This document shows positions 8,716-17,080 of a stretch of 64,000 nucleotides of DNA, one piece after another (the stretch's first letter is position 1; each line of letters begins with the position of its first letter). The notes beneath the pieces were generated by a model. It saw only the letters and a list, made by a program, of their open reading frames with translations. It was not told the DNA's origin and did not search any database. The stretch is from Emticicia sp. BO119 (GTDB taxonomy: Bacteria > Bacteroidota > Bacteroidia > Cytophagales > Spirosomataceae). The position numbers and the translations under genes are program-made. Location: assembly GCF_013912375.1 (NCBI RefSeq), contig NZ_JACETV010000006.1, positions 248,001 through 312,000 on the forward strand, in the 5' to 3' direction.

Positions 8716-9630
8716 ATGAAAACACTTTGGGGTGTAGACCTGGGCGGTACCAAAATAGAAGGCGTTGTAATGAATGCCAATACAAACGAAGTATTATTAC
8801 GAAAAAGAATTCCTACCGAAGCCGTTAAAGGTTATGAGCATATTATCAGTCAGATTGCTAGATTGATTGATATGATTAAAGAAGAAACAAAACTATCGCC
8901 TGTAGCGGTAGGTTTTAGTACACCGGGAGCATTAGACCCCAGTACCCAGACAATGAAAAACTGCAATACTACCTGCATGAATGGACAACGCATGAAAGAA
9001 GATATTGAAAGAGCCATTGGGGTGCCGATTGAGATTGCTAACGATGCCAACTGTTTTGCTTTGGCAGAAGCAACTATGGGCATCGTGAAAGATGTAGTGC
9101 CTGATGCTAAGGTAGTATTTGGCATTATATTAGGCACTGGTGTTGGCGGAGGTGTGGTAATTAATGGACAAGTGCTCAATGGCAGACATGGCATTGGTGG
9201 CGAATGGGGACATAATGTATTGGAAGACGATGGCTATGAATGTTATTGCGGTAAAAGAGGATGTAACGAAACCGTTTTTTCAGGCCCGTCCTTACAACGT
9301 TATTATGAGAAATTAAGTGGTAAGACTTTGACCATGAAAGAAATTTACCAGAATTTTAAAGAGGGTAATGACCCTCATGCCACTGCGACAGTCAAATATT
9401 TAACCAAATCATTTGGTAAGGCTATTTCTTATATTACCAATGTAATAGACCCTGATGCCATTGTGGTTGGTGGTGGTGTAGGTAATATTGACGAAGTATA
9501 TACCGAAGGACCGGAAGAATTAAAGAATTATATATTTAATAGCCGGGTAGTAGAAACACCTTTCTTAAAACCTAAATTGGGTGATAGTGCGGGGGTATTT
9601 GGAGCAGCCGAATTAGTAAGGGGATATTAA
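8716..9630 (+). CDS. ROK family sugar kinase (glucokinase-like)
   Basis: 304 residues, normal for ROK kinases, which phosphorylate glucose, fructose, N-acetylglucosamine or similar sugars with ATP. The phosphate-1 motif WGVDLGGTKIEG is at residues 4-15. The sugar-binding region contains STPGALDP and the catalytic Asp in ANDANCFALAEA. The phosphate-2 loop is LGTGVGGGVVING. The zinc-binding ROK signature follows, with GHNVL and CYCGKRGCNE (CxCGxxGCxE). The adenosine motif is VVGGGVGN. There is no helix-turn-helix, so it is an enzyme and not a ROK repressor. It is monocistronic with its own promoter at 8603-8634. The precise sugar is not deducible; glucose or mannose is most likely. Confidence 0.93.
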   Translation: MKTLWGVDLGGTKIEGVVMNANTNEVLLRKRIPTEAVKGYEHIISQIARLIDMIKEETKLSPVAVGFSTPGALDPSTQTMKNCNTTCMNGQRMKEDIERAIGVPIEIANDANCFALAEATMGIVKDVVPDAKVVFGIILGTGVGGGVVINGQVLNGRHGIGGEWGHNVLEDDGYECYCGKRGCNETVFSGPSLQRYYEKLSGKTLTMKEIYQNFKEGNDPHATATVKYLTKSFGKAISYITNVIDPDAIVVGGGVGNIDEVYTEGPEELKNYIFNSRVVETPFLKPKLGDSAGVFGAAELVRGY

Positions 9631-9647
9631 CATCGATTTTATAAGTA

Positions 9648-9690
9648 TTAAACGAGGGAGTCGTCTGTGGAGCGACACCCCCGTTTAATT
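9648..9690. terminator. Terminator between the ROK gene and the DUF805 gene
   Basis: Long inverted repeat TTAAACGaGGGaGTCG / CGACaCCCcCGTTTAA between convergent genes, overlapping the last base of the minus-strand gene. Only short T tracts follow, so its strength depends on the stem. Confidence 0.7.
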
Positions 9691-10070
9691 TATGATTTTA
9701 ACGATTTCCCGATTTGACTAATTTGCTCATCATAACTATTGTCATTTCTAATACCTTTTGGGTTTAAACCATATTCATTTTCACCTACTTCTCCATCCTG
9801 AAAAAGCATCCAAAGCACATAAAAAGGTATTATCTGATACCAGCCACTTCTATCCAGGTCATGGCACCGTTTAGCTCCCTGAGCCAGGCTAAACCACCAC
9901 ATAGGAATATAAAGAATAATGAATATTACAAGCCATTCGTTGCCCTTTGACCCCAATCCAAATAAGATTATCAGATTGCAGAAGAAATTCACAGCACAAA
10001 GAATAATACAGGAAAGGCCATATTCTGTTCTTCGGATCCGGCCGCTAAAAGAAAAAGGTGCTTTAAACAT
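9690..10070 (-). CDS. DUF805 membrane protein (copy 1)
   Basis: 126 residues with about four membrane segments. It shows the DUF805 pattern: F-SFSGRIRRTEYGLS at the N-terminus, AQGAKRCHDLDRSGWYQIIP in the middle, and the conserved tail FQDGEVGENEYGLNPKG. DUF805 proteins are small inner-membrane proteins of unknown function. A closely similar copy lies 90 bases upstream on the same strand, so the pair arose by tandem duplication. Confidence 0.92.
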   Translation of the reverse strand: MFKAPFSFSGRIRRTEYGLSCIILCAVNFFCNLIILFGLGSKGNEWLVIFIILYIPMWWFSLAQGAKRCHDLDRSGWYQIIPFYVLWMLFQDGEVGENEYGLNPKGIRNDNSYDEQISQIGKSLKS

Positions 10071-10160
10071 GAAATTAGTAACCCAGCTTTAAAAATTATT
10101 TTGATACCTACAGATTCTGATCAAGAAAATGCCTACCCTATTGAAACACTCTTATTTATA

Positions 10161-10523
10161 TTATGACTCTAAAGATTTCCCGATTTCATCAATCTGATCA
10201 TCGTAGCTGGCTTCATTCCCTATACCTTTCGGATTTAAGCCATAGCCATTTTCACCTGCTTCGCCATCTTGAAAAAGTAACCAAAGAAAATAGAAAGGAA
10301 TAATCTGATACCAGCCGCTATTACCTACATCGTGGCAGCGTTTTGCTCCTTGTGCAAGCATGAACCAAACCAATGGAATATATAAAATCAAGGTTATGAT
10401 CTCTGCTCCTGTATTGGGTAAAATCAATGCAATAAAAAAGATAACAACCATATAGACAACATAGGATAGCCCATATTCTGTCCTGCGTATTCTGCCATCA
10501 AATGAAAAAGGTGCTTGGAACAT
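10161..10523 (-). CDS. DUF805 membrane protein (copy 2)
   Basis: 120 residues, the upstream member of the tandem pair. It shares SFDGRIRRTEYGLSYV, AQGAKRCHDVGNSGWYQIIP and FQDGEAGENGYGLNPKG with its neighbour, and both end in DEQI/DDQI-x-x-IGKSL. About four membrane segments are visible. Function is unknown. It begins 20 bases after the DUF58 gene stop on the same strand, so it may be read through from the MoxR/DUF58 operon. Confidence 0.92.
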   Translation of the reverse strand: MFQAPFSFDGRIRRTEYGLSYVVYMVVIFFIALILPNTGAEIITLILYIPLVWFMLAQGAKRCHDVGNSGWYQIIPFYFLWLLFQDGEAGENGYGLNPKGIGNEASYDDQIDEIGKSLES

Positions 10524-10543
10524 ATTGATATGAGTTTAAATAA

Positions 10544-11881
10544 TTAAATCATCTGCCTTCTTTTAATCTGTAAGTACTTATTAATAGCTTCAATACTAAG
10601 CAGGTGCGGTTGGGATATTAAACCCTGAATACCTGATTTAACCAACTCTTTCAGTATCAACTCATTCTGGCTCAAAAAATGTTTGCCTATTGTATTTGAA
10701 TAAACCTCTCGAAGGTTGTTTACCGGTTGATTGACCAACTCAACAATTTCTGAATTTTCAAAAAAGACTACTAAAACAAGATGATACTTTGCAATAGCCT
10801 TCAGATATTGCAAATTTCGTTTCAGGCTATTAATTGAGTCAAAGTTTGTAAATATGATTAACAAACTTCTCTGCCTTACTTTAAAACGAACAAATTTATA
10901 TAATCTTTCAAAATCAGACTCAAGGAAATCGGTGGTGAGATTATATAGCATATCATTTATAATGCCAAACTGTTTATAATCACTTCTTGCTGACAGATAA
11001 GCACAGTTTTTCGATGAAAAAGTAATTAATCCGGCCTTATCTTTTACATCTAAGATTGATTTGGTTAAGGCTATGGTGCCATTAATGGCATAGTCTAACA
11101 ATGTTTGCCGATTAAAAGGCATTTTCATGCTTCGCCCCATATCCAGCACCATGTAAATATCCTGGCTTCTTTCAGCCTGATATTGATTCAGCATCAGGCG
11201 CCCCTGTTTGGCGCTTGCTTTCCAGTTGATGTGTCGGTAATTATCGCCGTTTACATAATCTTTTATCTGCTCAAATTCAAGGCTCTGACCTATTTTGCGT
11301 ATATTGGTTGTACTAATCTGCGAAAAATTATTGGTCAAGGCATTAATAGGCAATTTTTTAAACTGCTCAAAAGATGGATAACAACTGACAGAAGTAATAC
11401 TTTCAAAAATCATTCTCCGAGCCACAAACCTCAGAAACGAAACGCTACATAAGATATTTGTGTTTTGCCAGGTATAAATTCCTCTCTGAGTGGGTTTTAT
11501 TTTATATATAACCTTCTGACTTATTGCTTTTTTTAATAGAATTACAAGCTTCCAGATACGCAATTGTAATAAATCTGGTAAATCTTCATAGATAGTCAAA
11601 GATAAATCTATTGCCGAATTATTTCTGATTTGCAACTCAATCTGATTTTCGTCTCCATTGCTTAGTCTGTTAGGTAAAATTCTTACGCTACTAATCAGCT
11701 CTGATATACTGTAAAGCAGAATACTTTCAATTAGTACAATTAAAAAAAGTATAAACAGCAATAACTTACCCAATGTAAAACTAAGATCAAGCACCAGCCC
11801 AATACAAAATAGTGCAATGCAGATTCCAAGGACAAAAAATGCTCTCGGGGTCAGATAAAACGATTTAAAGAAATTCATCAC
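10544..11881 (-). CDS. DUF58 domain protein
   Basis: 445 residues. Two membrane segments lie near the N-terminus (about residues 14-60), followed by an Ig-like stretch and the DUF58 motif DYVNGDNYRHINWKASAKQGRLMLNQY (read here as two adjoining parts). A von Willebrand A-like region then carries a MIDAS-type start, VLDMGRSM. DUF58 proteins are membrane partners of MoxR ATPases. Its ATG overlaps the stop of the MoxR gene by 4 bases, so the two are translationally coupled. It is the last gene of the SpoIIM-DUF4129-DUF4350-MoxR-DUF58 run. Confidence 0.92.
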   Translation of the reverse strand: MMNFFKSFYLTPRAFFVLGICIALFCIGLVLDLSFTLGKLLLFILFLIVLIESILLYSISELISSVRILPNRLSNGDENQIELQIRNNSAIDLSLTIYEDLPDLLQLRIWKLVILLKKAISQKVIYKIKPTQRGIYTWQNTNILCSVSFLRFVARRMIFESITSVSCYPSFEQFKKLPINALTNNFSQISTTNIRKIGQSLEFEQIKDYVNGDNYRHINWKASAKQGRLMLNQYQAERSQDIYMVLDMGRSMKMPFNRQTLLDYAINGTIALTKSILDVKDKAGLITFSSKNCAYLSARSDYKQFGIINDMLYNLTTDFLESDFERLYKFVRFKVRQRSLLIIFTNFDSINSLKRNLQYLKAIAKYHLVLVVFFENSEIVELVNQPVNNLREVYSNTIGKHFLSQNELILKELVKSGIQGLISQPHLLSIEAINKYLQIKRRQMI

Positions 11882-12861
11882 CGTGGAATCTCTACTTTTG
11901 AAAATAGGTTGTCAAGTACTTCATCTTCATTTACTCCTTCCATTTCGGCATCAGGGGTCAGAATAATCCTGTGCCGTAACGTCGGTTTTGCCATACTTTT
12001 TACATCTTCGGGAGTCACAAAATCTCTGCCAGATAAAGCTGCCTTTGCCTTAGAAGCCAACATAAGAGCAATTGAAGCACGAGGAGAAGCCCCCAACTCA
12101 AGTAATTTATAATTTCGCGTTGCCTGTATAAGTAAAGTAATGTATTTGAGTATATGATCTTCGATAATTACTTGTCTGACAATCTGACGAAGTTCTTTTA
12201 AAAGCCTGATGCTTAAAACTGGTTGCAGGTTTTCAACCACATCTTTATAGGTTTCATAATTGAAACGTTTCAGCATTAACACTTCATCATCAGCCGACGG
12301 ATATCCGATGTTCACTTTGAAAAGGAAGCGATCTAATTGTGCTTCGGGTAGCCGGTAGGTGCCTTCCTGTTCAATGGGGTTCTGTGTTGCCAGTACAATA
12401 AAAGGCATATCCATCAGATATGTATTACCATCAATAGTTATCTGACGCTCTTCCATCAACTCAAATAAAGCTGCCTGTGTTTTTGCCGGAGCTCTGTTAA
12501 TTTCGTCTATCAGTACAATATTGCCAAAAACAGGTCCTCGCTTATACTCAAAATCTAATGTTTTCGGATTAAAAACAGAAGTACCTAATACATCAGAAGG
12601 CATTAAATCAGGTGTAAACTGAATCCGCTTAAATGAAATGTCTAATACTTTACCCAATAGTTTGCTCAACATGGTTTTAGCCACCCCTGGTACTCCTTCT
12701 ATTAATATGTGTCCATCACTCAATATCCCTATTAATATCAGGTCTATTACCTCATCCTGCCCAAAAACGATCTGATTAAGCTCGTGTTTAATATCACTCA
12801 CAGCTTTGGTAACCAATTCAAGGTCTATTCTATTTTTAAAGATTTCTTCTTCGTTTTCCAT
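11878..12861 (-). CDS. MoxR family AAA+ ATPase
   Basis: 327 residues, typical of MoxR ATPases. Walker A is GVPGVAKTMLSKLLGK, Walker B is NIVLIDEINRAPAKTQAAL, sensor 1 is FIVLATQNPIEQEGTY with the family hallmark LPEAQLDRFLFK, and the lid region is GASPRASIALMLASKAKA. MoxR proteins are chaperone-like motors that act on partners with von Willebrand A domains; here that partner is the coupled DUF58 protein. It is cytoplasmic, working at the inner membrane. The DUF4350 gene ends 9 bases upstream. No sequence oddities. Confidence 0.95.
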   Translation of the reverse strand: MENEEEIFKNRIDLELVTKAVSDIKHELNQIVFGQDEVIDLILIGILSDGHILIEGVPGVAKTMLSKLLGKVLDISFKRIQFTPDLMPSDVLGTSVFNPKTLDFEYKRGPVFGNIVLIDEINRAPAKTQAALFELMEERQITIDGNTYLMDMPFIVLATQNPIEQEGTYRLPEAQLDRFLFKVNIGYPSADDEVLMLKRFNYETYKDVVENLQPVLSIRLLKELRQIVRQVIIEDHILKYITLLIQATRNYKLLELGASPRASIALMLASKAKAALSGRDFVTPEDVKSMAKPTLRHRIILTPDAEMEGVNEDEVLDNLFSKVEIPR

Positions 12862-12870
12862 CGATAATGT

Positions 12871-14124
12871 TTATGCTTTGTAAAATGAGTTAATTCTTTG
12901 ATATAGATTCATTAGGCTTTGTTTCGTAATTTCTTCCTGCGATTTAATAAGGCTAATTTCATCAAAAATCTCATGAATATCCTGTAAACTCCTTCCTGTT
13001 TTCAGGCTTATTTTTTCCAATTCCGATTCCTGAAAATCTTTGGCATGGATATGAAAGTTATGTACCAGGTATTCAAAAAACTGGGTAATAACCTTATCAG
13101 CAATAGATTTATGATTCTGTTGCTGCCAATATAAACCGCTTACAACTGTAATGTAGGCCTCACTATTATTTTTAGGGGTACTATAAATTGGAATTGGTTG
13201 CTGGATTCTTCTATAATAAATCAATAAAAATAAGCCTATACCAATCAAGAAAGTATAAAAAGCCCACACTAATGGTGGATTTTCGAAGATTACCCTAAAC
13301 ACTTCGCTCTTTCCAATATCTGTCGATGAAGCATCATCAGCACTATTTACCTTCCGGTAATAATCGTCCCAAATAATATTATTTTCTGCAAGATTTATCT
13401 TATCTGCTATTTTATTAAAAAGCGTATAATTATCCTGATAAAGCAGAAAATAATTACTCACCAATATCGGATTGTTACAAAGAAATATATGACCATATCC
13501 ACATTCAATCTCAAGCAATTGCACATTGTTCTTATCATCCGTAATAAGTGTATCTATATCTGTTATCAGATCATTACCGGGCAGATAAATAGAATCTAAT
13601 ATCGCTGTAACAGGCTTATGTCCCCATAAATGATATTGTGTCTGAGTGCTATCTTCTTCATTCCACTTAATACTCCAACGGTTTTCAGCTAAAAAAGGAG
13701 GAAATGCCCCATTCATTTTATTAACTCGAGTAGAATTGTATAGCGAATCTATCAGTTCGGTAGTAAAACCGAAAGCACATATAAAGACATTGTTCCCTTT
13801 ACTGGCAAAAGCTTTTAAATGATTGATAGCAAGACTTTTAGGATAAAAATTGGGAGACACAATCATATAAGTTGTATTAACTGTCTCACCCAAGCCTAAA
13901 CCGGTTAATTCAAAACTGACATTGTTTTCCTTGAACCCTCCTCCTGCATTCTGCTTGAGTTCATCAAAAAAGAACTTGGAGTCATACGGTTTATATGAAT
14001 AACGGCTTACTGTGAAAGACTTATCGAATTTTTTATCCAAATTCAATAATTTATTCAGAATAAGGACTAAGAAAGTTACTATTATTATCAGTATAGCCCC
14101 AACTATAATTGATCTACCTTTCAT
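12871..14124 (-). CDS. DUF4350 domain membrane protein
   Basis: 417 residues. One N-terminal membrane segment (IIVGAILIIIVTFLVLIL) anchors a large extracytoplasmic part. That part looks like DUF4350: SYKPYDSKFFFDELKQ near the start, a central region resembling a glutamine-amidotransferase-like fold, and GYGHIFLCNNPILVSNYFLL. A second membrane segment (WAFYTFLIGIGLFLLIYY, about residues 285-302) precedes a cytoplasmic tail of about 110 residues. The stop of the preceding DUF4129 gene overlaps its start by 4 bases, and the MoxR gene follows after 9 bases. Function is unknown; its invariable company with MoxR/DUF58 suggests a membrane complex. Confidence 0.82.
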   Translation of the reverse strand: MKGRSIIVGAILIIIVTFLVLILNKLLNLDKKFDKSFTVSRYSYKPYDSKFFFDELKQNAGGGFKENNVSFELTGLGLGETVNTTYMIVSPNFYPKSLAINHLKAFASKGNNVFICAFGFTTELIDSLYNSTRVNKMNGAFPPFLAENRWSIKWNEEDSTQTQYHLWGHKPVTAILDSIYLPGNDLITDIDTLITDDKNNVQLLEIECGYGHIFLCNNPILVSNYFLLYQDNYTLFNKIADKINLAENNIIWDDYYRKVNSADDASSTDIGKSEVFRVIFENPPLVWAFYTFLIGIGLFLLIYYRRIQQPIPIYSTPKNNSEAYITVVSGLYWQQQNHKSIADKVITQFFEYLVHNFHIHAKDFQESELEKISLKTGRSLQDIHEIFDEISLIKSQEEITKQSLMNLYQRINSFYKA

Positions 14125-14852
14125 GCTTTTTTAGTCAGAAAATCTTTAAAAGTTTTTTCAATTTTCAGAAATGCCGGTTCAGAAACAGCAAAATTCCCAA
14201 ACCATAAATATTCATAATAATTCGTGCATTCAATAAACAACCCCAGTCTCTCTTTTGAAAAAATATCTCTTTTGCTTAGTTCACGTGTATAATCCTGATT
14301 GGTTTTATCGATATTAAATTCTATCAGATGAGATTCATTCAGCATTTTCATTACCCATAAGTAGTAGTACCTTGTAGCAAGCCGATAATTTTTATCCAGG
14401 ATACATTTTTCTATCTGACTACTTAAATCGACAACATTGACCGCCTTAATATCAGATTCTCCTGTTAGCATCTCACTGGTAGTAACCCGAATTTCAGGAT
14501 TAGTTTTAAACCTAAAACCTTTCAGATTCTTAATAAGAAGATAGCAAGCACCCAGAATAGCTAAACCTATAATAACCCAGACCAAGACTTGAAAAACAGA
14601 AGCAATTATTTCAAAAATCTTACTTAAATTACCAATTTTGGGTTGCTGTGTTGGTATTTTCTTTGGTATTGTTTTTTTTTCGCTTTTAAATTTATCTACA
14701 TACCATAGTTTTTCTTCACTTTTTTTCAATGAATCAACGTGGCTCTTTGATAACGCCCCCTTATCAGCAAAAGACATTGTACTTGAAAACAGGAAAATAA
14801 ACCCTGATATAATTATTTTATTTATGAACAATGTCTTCAAGGTATTTTTCAT
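14121..14852 (-). CDS. DUF4129 domain membrane protein
   Basis: 243 residues. A signal peptide (FLFSSTMSFADKG) leads to a short charged extracytoplasmic segment, one membrane helix (VFQVLVWVIIGLAILGACYLL) and a cytoplasmic C-terminal domain matching DUF4129 (NYRLATRYYYLWVMKMLNE, then TNYYEYLWFGNFAVSEPAF). It overlaps the SpoIIM gene upstream by 35 bases and the DUF4350 gene downstream by 4 bases, so translation of all three is coupled. The start at 14852 is supported by the signal peptide despite the large overlap. Proteins of this kind travel with MoxR/DUF58/DUF4350 clusters; the role is unknown. Confidence 0.82.
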   Translation of the reverse strand: MKNTLKTLFINKIIISGFIFLFSSTMSFADKGALSKSHVDSLKKSEEKLWYVDKFKSEKKTIPKKIPTQQPKIGNLSKIFEIIASVFQVLVWVIIGLAILGACYLLIKNLKGFRFKTNPEIRVTTSEMLTGESDIKAVNVVDLSSQIEKCILDKNYRLATRYYYLWVMKMLNESHLIEFNIDKTNQDYTRELSKRDIFSKERLGLFIECTNYYEYLWFGNFAVSEPAFLKIEKTFKDFLTKKA

Positions 14853-15819
14853 AAGTATAATTTTCAGTCAGCTTTTTAGAATAAATAAAAAAGTACCAGA
14901 TAACCACGAGCCAACTTCCTATAAAAATCAGCGACAAAAACAGCATGATTAAAATATTATTGTTCTGAAAGCCTTGCTTTCCGAGATAAGTTACGTAGCT
15001 CTCTATCAGCGCAGCTATAGTAGTGAAGGGAATAGTTCCGATATAGATTTTTGCGCTTTCTGATAAACCTTTTCTGAAAGCTTGTTTTCGGGTTAATGTA
15101 CCCGGAAACAGAAAACTCAAACCCAGTATAAACCCTGCCATACATTCAAGTATTAGACCCATCAGTTCAAAAGTCCCATGCAGCATAATCACAAATATGG
15201 CATCAGTGCCAAGGTTATTCTGAATAAAAAGTGATAGAAAAGCACCTACCATCACTCCATTCGAAAATGTAAAATAAAAACTGCCAATACCTAAACATAT
15301 ACCTGAGATAAAGAGAATGAGGCCTACCCGAAGATTATTGGAAAAAATTGATAAAAACATCTCTAAAGGCGATTTTGAATCATATACCCCAAATGGCTCT
15401 CCATTTTTAATATTTTCTTCGGTCATTCTTACATAATCCTTCCCAAGAATACCCTCAATGAAATCTGTATCAATAAAAGAGCAGATATAACCTAAAATAC
15501 AGAATGTAAAAAAAATTGCAGTAGCTATCCAGAGCACTTTTCTATTATGGCCAATTGCGGCAGGAAAGTCTTTTATCCAGAAATGATAAAAAGGATTCTT
15601 ATCTTGCTTTTGCTGTAGAAATATCTTCTTATAAACCCTTGATGAAAGAGAGTTTACATACTCGTTAATTTTGCTATGAGGATAATGTGTCTGAGCATAA
15701 GACAAATCATTCATTAAATCGATAAAATCGGATGAAATCTCATCAGGATCTGTTTTAAGATCATTTTCAATCTCTTCCCATCGCTTATTATTTTTATCAA
15801 TAAAATTACTTTCTCGCAT
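14818..15819 (-). CDS. Stage II sporulation protein M (SpoIIM) family membrane protein
   Basis: 333 residues, with a soluble N-terminal part (about 95 residues) and then five or six membrane segments. The family-typical segment is FSNNLRVGLILFISGICLGIGSFYFTFSNGVMVGAF followed by HGTFELMGLILECMAGFILG (both quoted here in short parts). It is a DUF95/SpoIIM homologue in a non-spore-former, where the family forms part of the RDD-SpoIIM-DUF4129-DUF4350-MoxR-DUF58 set. It is the first gene of the minus-strand operon. The RDD gene is divergent from it across a 104-base AT-rich spacer that must hold both promoters. Confidence 0.9.
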   Translation of the reverse strand: MRESNFIDKNNKRWEEIENDLKTDPDEISSDFIDLMNDLSYAQTHYPHSKINEYVNSLSSRVYKKIFLQQKQDKNPFYHFWIKDFPAAIGHNRKVLWIATAIFFTFCILGYICSFIDTDFIEGILGKDYVRMTEENIKNGEPFGVYDSKSPLEMFLSIFSNNLRVGLILFISGICLGIGSFYFTFSNGVMVGAFLSLFIQNNLGTDAIFVIMLHGTFELMGLILECMAGFILGLSFLFPGTLTRKQAFRKGLSESAKIYIGTIPFTTIAALIESYVTYLGKQGFQNNNILIMLFLSLIFIGSWLVVIWYFFIYSKKLTENYTYEKYLEDIVHK

Positions 15820-15923
15820 AGCATTATTTGAAACCTCGGTGAAGCAAATTAGAAAATATATTTGATAATTTATATTTTTGAAAATAAAAAATTAATTTTA
15901 TCCGGCAACTAAAGCATTGTAAA

Positions 15924-16697
15924 ATGAAAGCAATTTTTGTCCCGACTTATCTGAATATTGACCTCAAATTTGAATTAGCCCATGTTGGTACACGCTTTGG
16001 TGCCTATTTAATCGACTGGATAATCAAGTGCCTGTACCTGGTAATTGTTTCTTCTGCTACAAGTATTACTTTTGGGGGTAGTTCGGTATTGCTCTCATTT
16101 TTTATCTATCTGCCGCTTATCTTCTATTCATTTTTCTTTGAGTGGCTCAATAAAGGACAGTCTTTAGGAAAATATTTTTTAAAAATCAGAGTGGTGGGCA
16201 TTGATGGCAATTATCCGTCTATCTATCAGTGTGCTGTGCGATGGTTGTTTTTAGGGGCAGATACCTGGCTGATCTGGTTATTCGTATTTATTCATGTGTC
16301 ATTTTACTTTTTTGCACTTTTTAGTCCACTTATAGGAGGGCTATTGATTATCCTTACAGAAAAGCACCAACGCTTTGGCGATATGGCTGCCAACACCGTT
16401 GTGATAAATACAAGGCAAAAAGAAATTTACATTGAAGATACAATTTATGCTTATGCTACAAAAAATAAAGGGTATGAGCCAAAGTATCCTGAAATTATGA
16501 GGCTGTCCGACAAAGACATCAATCAGATAAAATTTCTATTAGAAAGAGGAAGTGAAACGTTGAACCCTGAAATCGCCAACAAGCTTGCAAAGCACATAAA
16601 GAATCTACTGAAAATTGAAAGCACTGATAATAACTATGATTTTCTGAAACAATTGCTGAATGATTATAATTACTATGCAATAAATGAGGTAAAGTAG
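15924..16697 (+). CDS. RDD family membrane protein
   Basis: 257 residues. The RDD domain spans about residues 15-160 with three or four membrane segments. Its hallmark residues are visible in GTRFGAYLIDWIIKCLYL, in SLGKYFLKIRVVGIDGNYPS, and in HQRFGDMAANTVVI. A cytoplasmic tail of about 95 residues follows. RDD proteins have been linked to ion or solute transport in some bacteria, but the usual genomic partner is the SpoIIM/MoxR set, which lies divergently next door here. A strong bidirectional terminator follows the stop by 7 bases. Confidence 0.9.
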   Translation: MKAIFVPTYLNIDLKFELAHVGTRFGAYLIDWIIKCLYLVIVSSATSITFGGSSVLLSFFIYLPLIFYSFFFEWLNKGQSLGKYFLKIRVVGIDGNYPSIYQCAVRWLFLGADTWLIWLFVFIHVSFYFFALFSPLIGGLLIILTEKHQRFGDMAANTVVINTRQKEIYIEDTIYAYATKNKGYEPKYPEIMRLSDKDINQIKFLLERGSETLNPEIANKLAKHIKNLLKIESTDNNYDFLKQLLNDYNYYAINEVK

Positions 16698-16704
16698 ATA
16701 CATT

Positions 16705-16738
16705 AAAAAATCCTCTCAGTGGGCTGAGAGGATTTTTT
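16705..16738. terminator. Bidirectional terminator between the RDD gene and the 67-aa gene
   Basis: Perfect 15-bp stem AAAAAATCCTCTCAG with loop TGGG and six T on either strand, between convergent genes. It abuts the stop codon of the minus-strand gene. Confidence 0.92.
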
Positions 16739-16942
16739 CTATACACTTAACTGTGTCCGTCGGAAAGTTTTGTTCAGAATTCCCCGATAAATACTTCCAA
16801 ATTTTTCGTAACACCATTTTTTCAATTCACGTACTTCTCGGAAAGACAATAGTTTTAATGCTTTTTTTAATTCTTTTTCAAACAAACTACTTTCAAAACT
16901 TACTTTTTCCAGGATCACTTTCACGTAATCTAACATTTTCAT
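16739..16942 (-). CDS. Small conserved hypothetical protein (67 aa)
   Basis: 67 residues, helical and basic: MKMLDYVKVILEKVSF, then SLFEKELKKALKLLSFREVRELKKWCYEKFG (split here) and a basic tail. I recognise this pattern as a small conserved Bacteroidota protein, with the FEKEL-x-KA and ELKKWCYE-x-FG cores, but know no function for it. It has no signal peptide or membrane segment. Its stop codon touches a perfect terminator shared with the RDD gene, which supports it being a real transcription unit. The second ATG, two codons in, is an alternative start. Confidence 0.72.
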   Translation of the reverse strand: MKMLDYVKVILEKVSFESSLFEKELKKALKLLSFREVRELKKWCYEKFGSIYRGILNKTFRRTQLSV

Positions 16943-17080
16943 AAATCATTAGTTGGTTAGAATGGTTATAGCGATTAGATAAATGTAAATTTACTAAATT
17001 TTTTTTTATTAAAGTCAATAAAAAGTTTAATTTTTTATTAAAAATAGTTCAATTAAACTCAGTAATATTTACATTTTATA

